Part shown: positions 1 to 6,546 of the stretch, piece by piece | Numbering within the stretch: the stretch's first letter is position 1 | How the letters are laid out: every line of letters starts with the position of its first letter | Source: Clostridiales bacterium | GTDB lineage: Bacteria; Bacillota_A; Clostridia; Oscillospirales; Acutalibacteraceae | DNA: 9,076 bases | Direction of reading: 5' to 3' | NCBI GenBank assembly: GCA_009774735.1 | Contig: VSOH01000050.1 | Coordinates: 1 to 9,076, forward strand | Notes under the pieces: model-generated | Databases searched by the model: none | Told to the model about the DNA's origin: nothing | What the model saw: only the letters and a program-made list of their open reading frames with translations | Program-made: the position numbers and the translations under genes

Positions 1-664
1 ATATTACATCAACGACATATAGGATTTTATTATCAACCTTGAATTTAATATCGAAATTCAGATATTTCATACCATAAATACGTGAGCGGTCTGTCTGATA
101 TGATGGTCTGGGGTCCTGCTTCAATATTCCGATTATTCCGTCCTGCTTATTTTTCGGTATTCTCTGCAATAATTCATCGGGAAAAACCACATGAAGGCTG
201 TAATCAACGAAATCTTCTGCGAAGCCCTGTTTTGCATCGGTATGACTGTCGGTATAGGTGATATACGGTTTAATATCCAGAACAGGCGTGCCGTTCATCA
301 TATCTACACCTGTAACATAAAGCACAGTGCCGTGGTTTTTTGTGTGCTCAATTTTTTTCAGCTTAACACAGGACATTGCAATTGCGTTTGGTCTGAAGGG
401 TGAGCGTGTGGCAAATACACCCTTACGCTTTTCGCCGCCAAGACGTGGCGGACGTACTGTGGGAGAAAAATCCTCTCGGATGCTTTCGCTGAACTGCCAA
501 AGTATCCAGATATGGCTGAAATCCTCAAGCCCTGCAAAAGCCTCTGCAACATTGTAGGGCGGATTAAAAATGATTTTTCCATCAAGTGCAGGCACATTCC
601 CCGCCTGCCTTGGCACGCCGAATTTTTCCGGCATATCGGTATAAATTTTACCTATAATTTTCAC
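1..664 (-). CDS. trmO: TrmO-type tRNA N6-methyltransferase (t6A37), 3' end outside window
   Basis: The reading frame opens at a GTG (664-662) and stays open for 221 codons to the left edge, so only the last few residues and the stop are missing. TrmO uses S-adenosylmethionine to methylate N6-threonylcarbamoyladenosine at tRNA position 37, in the cytoplasm. Family hallmarks visible in order: FGVPRQ near residue 15, FSHIWIL 49-55, RPPRLGG 71-77, GVFATRSPFRPN 82-93, NGTPVLDIKPY 124-134, and a C-terminal QDPRPSY segment near 183 with a conserved YG at 197-198. An AGAGG ribosome site lies about 9 bases before the GTG, and the N-terminus MKIIGKIYTD fits the family, so GTG is preferred over any internal ATG. 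It follows the YdcF-like gene after 24 bases and is probably the last or a late gene of that operon. The family assignment is firm. The tRNA role comes from characterised homologues. Confidence 0.9.
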   Translation of the reverse strand, partial: MKIIGKIYTDMPEKFGVPRQAGNVPALDGKIIFNPPYNVAEAFAGLEDFSHIWILWQFSESIREDFSPTVRPPRLGGEKRKGVFATRSPFRPNAIAMSCVKLKKIEHTKNHGTVLYVTGVDMMNGTPVLDIKPYITYTDSHTDAKQGFAEDFVDYSLHVVFPDELLQRIPKNKQDGIIGILKQDPRPSYQTDRSRIYGMKYLNFDIKFKVDNKILYVVDVI

Positions 665-688
665 AAATAAATACCTCTTTGATTTTAA

Positions 689-1456
689 TCAGAATAAAAA
701 TTCCTTAATGACTCCGAAGGTGTCACGCACATAGTAAGTCGCACGTAAAAAGTGACTTGTGTAGGCGCTTATTCTTGCAGGTTTGAGCTCCTGCTTTTCG
801 GCTATGATTGTTGCTCTTTTAAGGTGAAAGCTTGATGTTGCAATGGCAACATCGGTGCTGAGATTATTTTCATCAATTATCTTTTTAGAAAAGCTGATGT
901 TTTCAAAGGTGTTCGTGCTTTTGTCCTCAAGGTAAAGTCTGTCGGGGTCAATGCCTTTATCTGTCAGCACATTAAACATACACTGTGCCTCGCTTATGTC
1001 TTCCTTATTTCCCTGACCGCCTGAAAGCACGGCAACGCTGTCAGGATGCGCCTCAAGGTATTTATAGGCACTGTCAATTCTGTAGCTAAGCATCCAGCTT
1101 GGACTTTTACCCACAACAGCACACCCTAAAATAATTACTGTTTGCTGATTTGTCGCATTGGTTGTTGATGCCGCAATTGTTGAGCCGAGCGCAATAAAAA
1201 AACAAAGCATTACTGAGCAGCCTGTAACAAACAGCGAGTCAAAAGCAATTTTTCCTGCTTTCTTTGATCTGATTTTGCGCACAAGCTTTAATATCGGATT
1301 TAAAAACAAACCAAGACAAATCAGTGCTGCCGAGAAAATGATTCCTGCAAGGTTGCCGATATTAAGTATATGTGCAAATAAAGGTGCAATAAAGTAAAAC
1401 AGCAGAAAGCCGCCTATAAGAATAAATATTAATCTAATCCATTTTTTCATTTTCAT
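689..1456 (-). CDS. YdcF/SanA-like DUF218 membrane protein
   Basis: This 255-residue protein has three predicted membrane helices (about 6-30, 34-55 and 71-95) followed by a DUF218 domain (about 105-245). DUF218 signature stretches are VIILGCAV at 107-114, SYRIDSAYKYL 124-134, VLSGGQG 143-149 followed by SEA 155-157, STNTFEN 180-186 and ATSSFHLKRA 206-215. The family includes YdcF, SanA and ElyC, which are linked to envelope integrity. The exact reaction is not settled, so no function is claimed beyond a likely envelope role. A longer frame opens at 1480, but the ATG at 1456 has GAAGGA (1468-1463) six bases upstream and starts with a normal basic membrane leader, so I use 1456. It overlaps the end of the upstream XRE gene by 23 bases, which indicates translational coupling. 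The domain probably faces outward, judging from the helix count and lysine-rich loops (inference). Confidence 0.86.
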   Translation of the reverse strand: MKMKKWIRLIFILIGGFLLFYFIAPLFAHILNIGNLAGIIFSAALICLGLFLNPILKLVRKIRSKKAGKIAFDSLFVTGCSVMLCFFIALGSTIAASTTNATNQQTVIILGCAVVGKSPSWMLSYRIDSAYKYLEAHPDSVAVLSGGQGNKEDISEAQCMFNVLTDKGIDPDRLYLEDKSTNTFENISFSKKIIDENNLSTDVAIATSSFHLKRATIIAEKQELKPARISAYTSHFLRATYYVRDTFGVIKEFLF

Positions 1457-2141
1457 TGTTAATCCTTCTGTAAAGGACAAATGCAGCTAAGGCGATCATT
1501 GCAATAAGCACTGCCATAATAATGTATACCCGGTTAGGGAGCATATGAAAAGCAATATCAAGTATCCTTGCGGTAAAGCAAAGGGGAAATACAGTTGAAA
1601 TTATATATAATGCCAAGCCTTTGTTTTTTGCCTGACCTATAATTTCAGTCTTGCTATATTCAAGGTGCAGCCTGTAAATTCCCACCACAAATAATAATAT
1701 ACCGACAACAACAGCGAAAAGTGATACGGCAGCGAACATAATTTCCCAGTGTGTGTAAAACAGAATAGGGAATGCCCATATGCAGTAAAGCTCCGTTACT
1801 CCGCCGAGCAGAGCACTGAATATTGACATAAACAGTGAAAATATAAACAAAAGCTTAAATTCGTGCAATACTTTTTTTCTGTTGTCTGTATTAGTATTTA
1901 TGCTTTCATTCTCCTGAACGCAGGGTGCAGCAGGTGCATTGCCTGTCAGCAGCTCGTCAATGGTTACACCAAGGCAGTCTGCTATCTCAGGCAAAAGGGT
2001 AATGTCGGGGTAGCCGTCACCCTTTTCCCATTTTGATACAGTCCTGTTGCTCACATTGAGCAGCTCGCCAAGCTGAATTTGGTTTAGTCCTTTTTCTTTC
2101 CTTTTTTCTGAAATAAGCTTACCGGTAAGTTTTGCATCCAT
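1434..2141 (-). CDS. XRE-family helix-turn-helix regulator with membrane C-terminal half
   Basis: This 235-residue protein has an N-terminal XRE/Cro-C1 DNA-binding domain (about 5-65). Its recognition region, QIQLGELLNVSNRTVSKWEKG (21-41), is followed by the common tail YPDITLLPEIADCLGVTIDELL. After a polar linker (66-92) come about four hydrophobic helices (about 95-116, 133-158, 174-193 and 205-225) and a charged C-terminus. The layout fits a one-component, membrane-tethered regulator common in Firmicutes, with the helix-turn-helix in the cytoplasm. The ligand and targets are unknown. An AGGGGGA-like ribosome site precedes the ATG. Its last 23 bases contain the start of the YdcF-like gene, so the two are co-translated. 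Regulation of its own operon is plausible from position only. Confidence 0.88.
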   Translation of the reverse strand: MDAKLTGKLISEKRKEKGLNQIQLGELLNVSNRTVSKWEKGDGYPDITLLPEIADCLGVTIDELLTGNAPAAPCVQENESINTNTDNRKKVLHEFKLLFIFSLFMSIFSALLGGVTELYCIWAFPILFYTHWEIMFAAVSLFAVVVGILLFVVGIYRLHLEYSKTEIIGQAKNKGLALYIISTVFPLCFTARILDIAFHMLPNRVYIIMAVLIAMIALAAFVLYRRINNENEKMD

Positions 2142-2161
2142 TTCTTTTTCCCCCTGCCATT

Positions 2162-2190
2162 ACTATAACACAACAGCACAAAAAACACAA
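2162..2190 (-). promoter_or_regulatory. Predicted extended -10 promoter of the xre-ydcF-trmO operon
   Basis: On the minus strand a TATAGT -10 box (2167-2162) is preceded by TGT, an extended -10 motif. A poor -35 match, TTGTGT (2190-2185), stands 17 bases further up. Transcription would begin about 14 bases before the XRE start codon. It lies just downstream of the pgcA-side terminator, as expected for a new transcription unit. Confidence 0.5.
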
Positions 2191-2210
2191 TGTACGGCTT
2201 TTAGAAGAAA

Positions 2211-2225
2211 TCCACGCTCCGTGGA
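2211..2225. repeat. Small perfect hairpin (6-bp stem, 3-base loop)
   Basis: TCCACG and CGTGGA flank a 3-base loop. In the minus direction it follows the strong terminator at 2231-2270 by only a few bases and is itself followed by TTTCTTC. It may act as a secondary terminator or as an operator for the adjacent XRE gene, since its centre is about 50 bases upstream of the predicted -10. Neither role is shown. Confidence 0.4.
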
Positions 2226-2230
2226 ACAAA

Positions 2231-2270
2231 CAAAAACCCACGGTATCAAGCCAAATCTGACACCGTGGGT
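2231..2270 (-). terminator. Intrinsic terminator after pgcA and the small downstream ORF
   Basis: The arms 2236-2248 and 2258-2270 form a 13-bp stem with a 9-base loop. The only non-Watson-Crick position is a G-U wobble in minus-strand RNA, which would be an A-C mismatch in plus-strand RNA. In the minus direction the stem is followed by TTTTTG. Both points indicate it stops leftward transcription from pgcA. Confidence 0.85.
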
Positions 2271-2295
2271 TGTGTAATTTAGATTTATTTATCGT

Positions 2296-2399
2296 TTACC
2301 AAGGTCTTTGGATTTTTTGTTTTTTAACAATGCAGACTGCTGCGATTGCAGCAGCAAACAATGCTGCACCTGATACGCCAGAAATTACATAACAGTTAT
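2296..2399 (-). pseudogene. Out-of-frame C-terminal part of a small membrane protein
   Basis: Directly after the stop of the 31-codon frame at 2495-2400, another minus-strand frame continues without an ATG and ends in TAA at 2298-2296. It encodes a hydrophobic helix (ISGVSGAALFAAAIAAVCIV) followed by a basic tail (KKQKIQRPW), typical of the second helix of a small two-helix membrane protein. Joining it to the upstream 31-residue frame needs the gain of one base or loss of two near the AT-rich stretch at 2398-2412, and would give about 66 residues. It is read here as the displaced second half of a frame-broken gene. A sequencing error or a pair of separate microproteins cannot be excluded. Confidence 0.4.
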
Positions 2400-2495
2400 T
2401 TAATTTAATATACCGACAATACCAACGGTGAGTCCGCTGGCTGCCATTAATGCAGCAAGGATGATTGCGGTTATTTTAACCCATTTTCTGTTCAT
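2400..2495 (-). CDS. 31-residue hydrophobic small protein, possibly the first half of a broken gene
   Basis: The ATG (2495-2493) lies one base after the pgcA stop codon, and 31 codons lead to TAA at 2402-2400. The product begins with a basic MNRKWVK, then one hydrophobic helix of about 20 residues (ITAIILAALMAASGLTVGIV). No good ribosome site is seen, so translation would depend on re-initiation after pgcA. The basic-then-hydrophobic layout is characteristic of small single-helix membrane proteins and is unlikely to be random, but the family is not recognised. The following out-of-frame helix suggests this may be a truncated product. Confidence 0.45.
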   Translation of the reverse strand: MNRKWVKITAIILAALMAASGLTVGIVGILN

Positions 2496-2496
2496 T

Positions 2497-4212
2497 TTAT
2501 TTCATAAGCGCATTTGCCTCAGCAATAAGCTTTTCGGCAATTTCGCCTGCCTCCTCTTTATTCTTTCCGATTGCAGTAATGTATGCCTTTATTTTAGGCT
2601 CTGTGCCTGATGGGCGGACAATGATTTTGTTGCCGTTCATTAACGTATAGGCAAGTACATTTGATTTCGGAAGATCGATTGTTCCTGTACTTGCATCAGC
2701 AACATTTATTGAGGATGATGTTTTGTAGTCATCAATTCGTATAACCTCATAGCCTGCAAAGTTGTTCGGTGCAGACTCTCTTAAGCCGTTCATAATATCA
2801 GCCATTTTTTCCATACCTGCAGCACCCTCAAAGGTGTAGCTTTCAACGACGTTGAAATAATAGCCGAATTCATCATAAAGGCTATCCATAACCTCGGCAA
2901 GGCTCCTGCCCTGTGATTTGTAGTAAGCTGCCATTTCACAAATAAGCATTGATGCAACCACGGCATCCTTATCCCTTGCGTGTGTTCCTGCAAGGTAGCC
3001 GTAGCTTTCCTCAAAGCCCATAACAAAGTCATCGGCTCTGCCCTCAGCCTCAAGCTGTGTGATAAGCTCGCCTATATATTTGAAGCCTGTTAAAAGATTT
3101 TTAAATGTGCAGTTGTATTTTTTAGCAATAACCTCCGCAAGGTCTGTTGAAACAAAGGATTTTACAGCAACGCTCTGCTTAGAAAGTGTGCCCTTTTCCG
3201 CCTTTTGTGATAAGAGATAGTTGAGCATCATTGCACCAACCTCGTTGCCGCTCATAAGCTTGTATCCGCTGTTGCCATCCTGTACTGCAATACCTACACG
3301 GTCACAGTCAGGGTCAGTTGCCAAAAGCAAATCCGGCTGAATTTCTTCTGCCATTTTCAGTGCACATTCAAATGACTGCCTGATTTCAGGGTTCGGGAAT
3401 GGGCAGGTAGGGAAATTTCCGTCAGGCAGCTCCTGCTCAGGCACAACATAAACATCCTTAACACCGATTCTGTCAAGTATTGTTCTTACCGGTTTGTTGC
3501 CTGTGCCGTTAAGCGGTGTATAAATAACCTTAAGGTCTGATTCCTTGACAATGTCGGGATTAACGCACTGCTTCTGCACCTCATCAAGAAATGCATTAAT
3601 AACAGTATCACCCATATATTCAATCATTCCGTCAGCGACAGCCTTGTCAAAATCAATTGATTTAATACCTGTAAAATAGTCTACCTTCTGAATAAAGCCA
3701 TAGGTTTCGTCAGCCTCTTCATCAGTCATTTGGTAGCCGTTTGAATTATAGCATTTAAATCCGTTATATTTAGCCGGATTGTGTGATGCAGTAAGAATAA
3801 TACCACTTGATGTGTTGAAATATCTTATTGCAAAGGAAAGACATGGTGTAGGCTCAAGCTCCTCATAAAGATAAACCTTAACCCCATTTGCTGCCAGAAC
3901 CTTAGCAGCCTCAATTGAAAAGTAATCACTTTTAATTCTTGAATCATAACCGATAGCAACAGACGGATTTTCAAAATGCTTGTTGAGAAAATCCGCAAGC
4001 CCCTGTGTGGCACGGCATACAGTGTAGTAGTTCATTCTGTTGGTGCCTGCACCGATAACTCCTCGAAGTCCTGCAGTTCCGAATTCAAGGTCACGGTAAA
4101 ATCGGTCAAGGATTTCCTCCTCGTTTCCCTCGACTGTTTTCAGCTCCTCAATCAAGTCGGGATCAGCAACAGCCTTTTCAAGCCATAGTTTGTATTGTGC
4201 ATTAATATCCAT
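2497..4212 (-). CDS. pgcA: Phosphoglucomutase/phosphomannomutase, alpha-D-phosphohexomutase family
   Basis: At 571 residues this is the usual length for the long PgcA-type phosphohexomutases of Firmicutes. The enzyme interconverts glucose-1-phosphate and glucose-6-phosphate (or the mannose equivalents) in the cytoplasm, feeding UDP-glucose, glycolipid, cell-wall and glycogen synthesis. All four active-site elements are intact: the phosphoserine loop TASHNP at 141-146 (Ser143), the metal loop DPDCDR at 300-305, the sugar-binding GFEESYGY at 399-406, and the phosphate-binding RPSGTEPKIKAY at 533-544. FGTAGLRG at 44-51 is the usual N-terminal signature. The ATG is preceded by AAGGATG with suitable spacing. 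It has its own promoter with a consensus -35 and diverges from comM. The family is certain. Glucose versus mannose preference is inferred from similarity to PgcA. Confidence 0.95.
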   Translation of the reverse strand: MDINAQYKLWLEKAVADPDLIEELKTVEGNEEEILDRFYRDLEFGTAGLRGVIGAGTNRMNYYTVCRATQGLADFLNKHFENPSVAIGYDSRIKSDYFSIEAAKVLAANGVKVYLYEELEPTPCLSFAIRYFNTSSGIILTASHNPAKYNGFKCYNSNGYQMTDEEADETYGFIQKVDYFTGIKSIDFDKAVADGMIEYMGDTVINAFLDEVQKQCVNPDIVKESDLKVIYTPLNGTGNKPVRTILDRIGVKDVYVVPEQELPDGNFPTCPFPNPEIRQSFECALKMAEEIQPDLLLATDPDCDRVGIAVQDGNSGYKLMSGNEVGAMMLNYLLSQKAEKGTLSKQSVAVKSFVSTDLAEVIAKKYNCTFKNLLTGFKYIGELITQLEAEGRADDFVMGFEESYGYLAGTHARDKDAVVASMLICEMAAYYKSQGRSLAEVMDSLYDEFGYYFNVVESYTFEGAAGMEKMADIMNGLRESAPNNFAGYEVIRIDDYKTSSSINVADASTGTIDLPKSNVLAYTLMNGNKIIVRPSGTEPKIKAYITAIGKNKEEAGEIAEKLIAEANALMK

Positions 4213-4243
4213 ACGAACACATCCTTAATATAGTATTATCTAT

Positions 4244-4272
4244 ATTCTAAACCTATTAAAATATATTGTCAA
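4244..4272 (-). promoter_or_regulatory. Predicted sigma-A promoter of pgcA
   Basis: On the minus strand a perfect TTGACA (4272-4267) and TAGAAT (4249-4244) are separated by exactly 17 bases. The -10 lies 31 bases before the pgcA ATG. The -35 box occupies almost the same bases as the -35 of the divergent comM promoter. Confidence 0.8.
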
Positions 4273-4294
4273 TAATTACAATTGCTGATATAAT
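4266..4294 (+). promoter_or_regulatory. Predicted sigma-A promoter of comM with extended -10
   Basis: TTGTCA (4266-4271) and TATAAT (4289-4294) are separated by 17 bases, and TGA immediately before the -10 box gives an extended -10 motif. Transcription should start near 4301, only about 9 bases before the comM start codon. Confidence 0.75.
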
Positions 4295-4300
4295 AAATTT

Positions 4301-4306
4301 GGTGAT
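4301..4306 (+). promoter_or_regulatory. Partial Shine-Dalgarno of comM at the predicted mRNA 5' end
   Basis: GGTGAT matches the 3' half of the full AGGAGGTGATC Shine-Dalgarno, while the GGAGG core is missing (AATTT precedes it). The 12-base string GGTGATTTTATG recurs exactly at the DUF3021 gene start (7050-7061), where GA precedes it. The spacing to ATG is therefore the normal one, which supports the start at 4310. Confidence 0.55.
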
Positions 4307-4309
4307 TTT

Positions 4310-5842
4310 ATGTATGCAAAAGTTAAAAGCCTGGGGGTTTTCGGTCTTGATGCCTTCGGCGTAACAGTAGAATGTGATATAAGCAGCGGTCTGCCGCGAT
4401 TTGATTTGGTTGGCTTGCCTGATGCGGTTGTTAAGGAAAGCAGGGAGAGAGTACGTGCTTCTGTTAAAAACAGTCATCTTGATTTTCCTGTTTCAAGAAT
4501 AACTGTCAATATTGCACCTGCTGATATAAAAAAAGAAGGCTCGGTCTATGACCTTCCTGTATTTATTGCCATACTTAAGGCGAGCGGACAGCTAAAGGGA
4601 GATACCGATAATTTTGCCTTTGTGGGTGAACTGTCGCTCGATGGTGAAATCCGAAGTGTCAACGGTATTCTGCCGATGCTGATAAAAGCACGTGACTGTG
4701 GTATAAAGGCAGTGTTTATACCTTGGGAGAATGAGCTTGAGGGCAGCGTGCTTGAAGGTATTGAGGTTTTGCCTGTTAAAAATATTTATGAGGTAATGAA
4801 GCATATATCAGGTGTGGAAAAAATTGCACCCTGCTACAGTAAAGAGTTTAGTCAGAAGCAAACGGAATATTCAATAGATTTTTCAGATGTTAAGGGTCAG
4901 CAGGAGGCAAAGCGAGCTCTTGAAATTTCAGCAGCAGGCGGACATAACTGTCTGATGATTGGTCCACCCGGTGCAGGTAAATCAATGCTTGCAAAAAGAC
5001 TTCCTACCATTCTGCCTGATATGAGCTTTCAGGAAAAGCTTGAAACCACAAAGGTTTATTCAATTGCAGGCAGAATACCAAAGGGTACTGCTTTGATTAA
5101 CGAACGACCTTTCAGAGCCCCACACTATACTGTTTCTGCTCAGGCATTAACAGGGGGAGGTACGGCAATCAAGCCCGGTGAAATAAGCCTTGCACACAAC
5201 GGTGTTTTATTTATGGACGAGTTTCCTGAGTTTGACCGCAGAGCAAAGGAAAGCCTGCGTCAGCCTATTGAGGATGGGATTGTAAATATTGCACGTACAA
5301 GCGGTTCGGTAACATATCCGTCAAATATTATGATGCTTTGTGCAATGAATCCCTGCCCCTGCGGCTTTTTCGGTCATCCTGCTAAAGAATGCAAATGTAC
5401 ACCTGCGGCTAAGAAGAGATATCTTGATAAAATATCGGGTCCTATTCTTGACAGAATTGACATTCACATTGAGGTTGCCCCTGTTGAGTATGAGCAGCTT
5501 TCGGATAAATCAATGGGTGAAAGCTCCGCAGTAATCAAAGCACGTGTTGATAAGGCACGGGCAGTTCAGCGTGAAAGATTTAAGGGGACAGAGGTTACCT
5601 GCAATGCCAAAATGACACCGCAGATGACAAAGGATTTTTGTGTGCTCAGTGATGAAGCAAATAACTTATTGAAAATCAGCTTTGAAAAACTGGGTATGTC
5701 TGCAAGGGCATATGATAAAATTCTGAGAATTTCAAGAACAATAGCTGATTTGGATAGCAGTGAAAATATAGAACTCAATCATATTGCCGAGGCTTTGCAG
5801 TACAGAAGCCTTGACAGAAAATATTGGAATATGGAGGAATGA
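4310..5842 (+). CDS. comM: ComM/YifB-type Mg-chelatase-like AAA+ ATPase
   Basis: A 510-residue protein of usual family length. An N-terminal ChlI/Lon-like domain (about 1-165) carries GLPRFDLVGLPDAVVKESRERV (27-48). An AAA+ domain (about 185-390) has Walker A GPPGAGKS 218-225, Walker B VLFMDEF 299-305 and the DRID segment 381-384 with a likely arginine finger. A C-terminal Mg-chelatase_C region contains MSARAYDKILRISRTIADL (463-481). A cysteine cluster, C344, C349, C351, C361 and C363, is the conserved MNPCPCG insert. In bacteria studied, ComM is a helicase that promotes branch migration during natural transformation. The role of Firmicutes YifB homologues is less certain. The start matches the family N-terminus (MYAKVKSLGVFGLDAFGV). 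It ends 2 bases before the LUD gene start, with which it forms an operon. Confidence 0.95.
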   Translation: MYAKVKSLGVFGLDAFGVTVECDISSGLPRFDLVGLPDAVVKESRERVRASVKNSHLDFPVSRITVNIAPADIKKEGSVYDLPVFIAILKASGQLKGDTDNFAFVGELSLDGEIRSVNGILPMLIKARDCGIKAVFIPWENELEGSVLEGIEVLPVKNIYEVMKHISGVEKIAPCYSKEFSQKQTEYSIDFSDVKGQQEAKRALEISAAGGHNCLMIGPPGAGKSMLAKRLPTILPDMSFQEKLETTKVYSIAGRIPKGTALINERPFRAPHYTVSAQALTGGGTAIKPGEISLAHNGVLFMDEFPEFDRRAKESLRQPIEDGIVNIARTSGSVTYPSNIMMLCAMNPCPCGFFGHPAKECKCTPAAKKRYLDKISGPILDRIDIHIEVAPVEYEQLSDKSMGESSAVIKARVDKARAVQRERFKGTEVTCNAKMTPQMTKDFCVLSDEANNLLKISFEKLGMSARAYDKILRISRTIADLDSSENIELNHIAEALQYRSLDRKYWNMEE

Positions 5843-5844
5843 TA

Positions 5845-6483
5845 ATGGATATTAAAAAGACGATGGCTAATTTAGAAAAGAATAATATGAAGCCGTATTT
5901 TGTTGAGAAAAAAGAGGAGGTTATTCCTCTTATTAAAACACTTATTGCTGACGGAGAAAGTGTGTCACACGGCGGGTCGGAAACGCTGAAAAAAATCGGT
6001 GTAATTCAGATGCTTAAAACAGGCAATTATGACTATATAGACAGATCAGGCTTAGAGGGTGAGGCGCTCAGGCAGTCATATATCCGTGCTTTTGGATGCG
6101 ATACATATCTGACTTCGGTAAATGCTGTTACTGAAAATGGCGAGCTTTATAATGTTGACGGCAATTCAAACCGTGTTGCCTGCATTGTTTACGGACCAAG
6201 ACAGGTTATTGCCGTTGTAGGTATTAACAAGCTTGTGGAGGATATTAACGAAGCTGTTATCCGAGTTAAAACGACCGCAGCACCGCCAAATACCAAAAGA
6301 CTTGACTGTAAAACACCTTGTGCAGTTACCGGCAAATGCATAAGTCTAAATAAGGAAAATCCGCTTATTTGTGATGGATGTGAAAGTCAGCAGAGAATTT
6401 GCTGTAATTACGTTGTTTCAGCAAAACAGCGCCATAAGGACAGGATAAAGGTCATTATTGTTAATGAGAATTTAGGGTATTAA
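5845..6483 (+). CDS. LUD-domain (LutC/YkgG-like) protein with C-terminal cysteine cluster
   Basis: A 212-residue LUD-domain protein. Residues about 1-145 form the LUD fold, with the conserved GESVSHGGSETL (37-48), YIDRSG (64-69), TSVNAVTENGELYNVDGNSNRVA (90-112) and PRQVIAVVGINKLV (118-131). The last third has C155, C159, C165, C176, C179, C186 and C187, in the CKTPCAVTGKC and CDGC...RICCNYVV pattern of stand-alone LUD proteins, possibly a metal or Fe-S site. LutC proteins belong to L-lactate oxidation complexes, but no lutA or lutB is present here, so the substrate is unknown. The open frame reaches back to a TTG at 5824 and has an ATG at 5839. The ATG at 5845 is chosen because GGAGG (5833-5837) lies 7 bases upstream, inside the end of comM. 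The strong terminator follows at 6490. Confidence 0.9.
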   Translation: MDIKKTMANLEKNNMKPYFVEKKEEVIPLIKTLIADGESVSHGGSETLKKIGVIQMLKTGNYDYIDRSGLEGEALRQSYIRAFGCDTYLTSVNAVTENGELYNVDGNSNRVACIVYGPRQVIAVVGINKLVEDINEAVIRVKTTAAPPNTKRLDCKTPCAVTGKCISLNKENPLICDGCESQQRICCNYVVSAKQRHKDRIKVIIVNENLGY

Positions 6484-6489
6484 TGTTTG

Positions 6490-6532
6490 AGCGGCAGAAA
6501 CTTTTCGTTAAGTTTCTGCCGCTTGTTTTTTT
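6490..6532 (+). terminator. Intrinsic terminator of the comM-LUD operon
   Basis: A perfect 14-bp stem (arms 6490-6503 and 6510-6523) with a TTCGTT loop is followed by TG and seven T residues (6526-6532). It begins 7 bases after the LUD stop codon. Confidence 0.93.
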
Positions 6533-6546
6533 AAAACAACCGATTA

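Noticed and set aside
191..597. Short ORFs on both strands at 191-403 (+), 327-557 (+) and 358-597 (-)
   Set aside because: They lie over the trmO frame in other frames. The trmO frame has clear family motifs across the same bases, and these frames show no recognisable domain.
1158..1397. Plus-strand ORF of 79 codons
   Set aside because: Antisense to the YdcF-like gene membrane region; no ribosome site or domain supports it.
2142..2496. Possible riboswitch or structured RNA in the 355-base gap
   Set aside because: The gap is explained by the small frame-broken gene, the terminator hairpins and the XRE promoter. No known riboswitch core is recognisable.
2428..2610. Plus-strand ORF of 60 codons with hydrophobic stretches
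   Set aside because: It covers the 3' end of pgcA and the small minus-strand ORF on the opposite strand. Its hydrophobicity mirrors AT-rich complementary sequence, and no promoter or ribosome site is seen.
2790..4188. ORFs of 62-87 codons inside pgcA (2790-3053, 3825-4013, 3976-4188)
   Set aside because: Shadows of the certain pgcA reading frame in other frames or on the opposite strand.
4256..4804. Minus-strand ORFs at 4256-4477 and 4592-4804
   Set aside because: They are antisense to comM, and the first also runs over the shared promoter region. No coding features are seen.
5566..5778. Minus-strand ORF of 70 codons within comM
   Set aside because: Antisense shadow of the conserved C-terminal domain of comM.
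5824..5844. Longer start (TTG at 5824, ATG at 5839) for the LUD gene
   Set aside because: GGAGG at 5833-5837 is correctly spaced only for the ATG at 5845. The extra residues overlap comM and the ribosome site itself.
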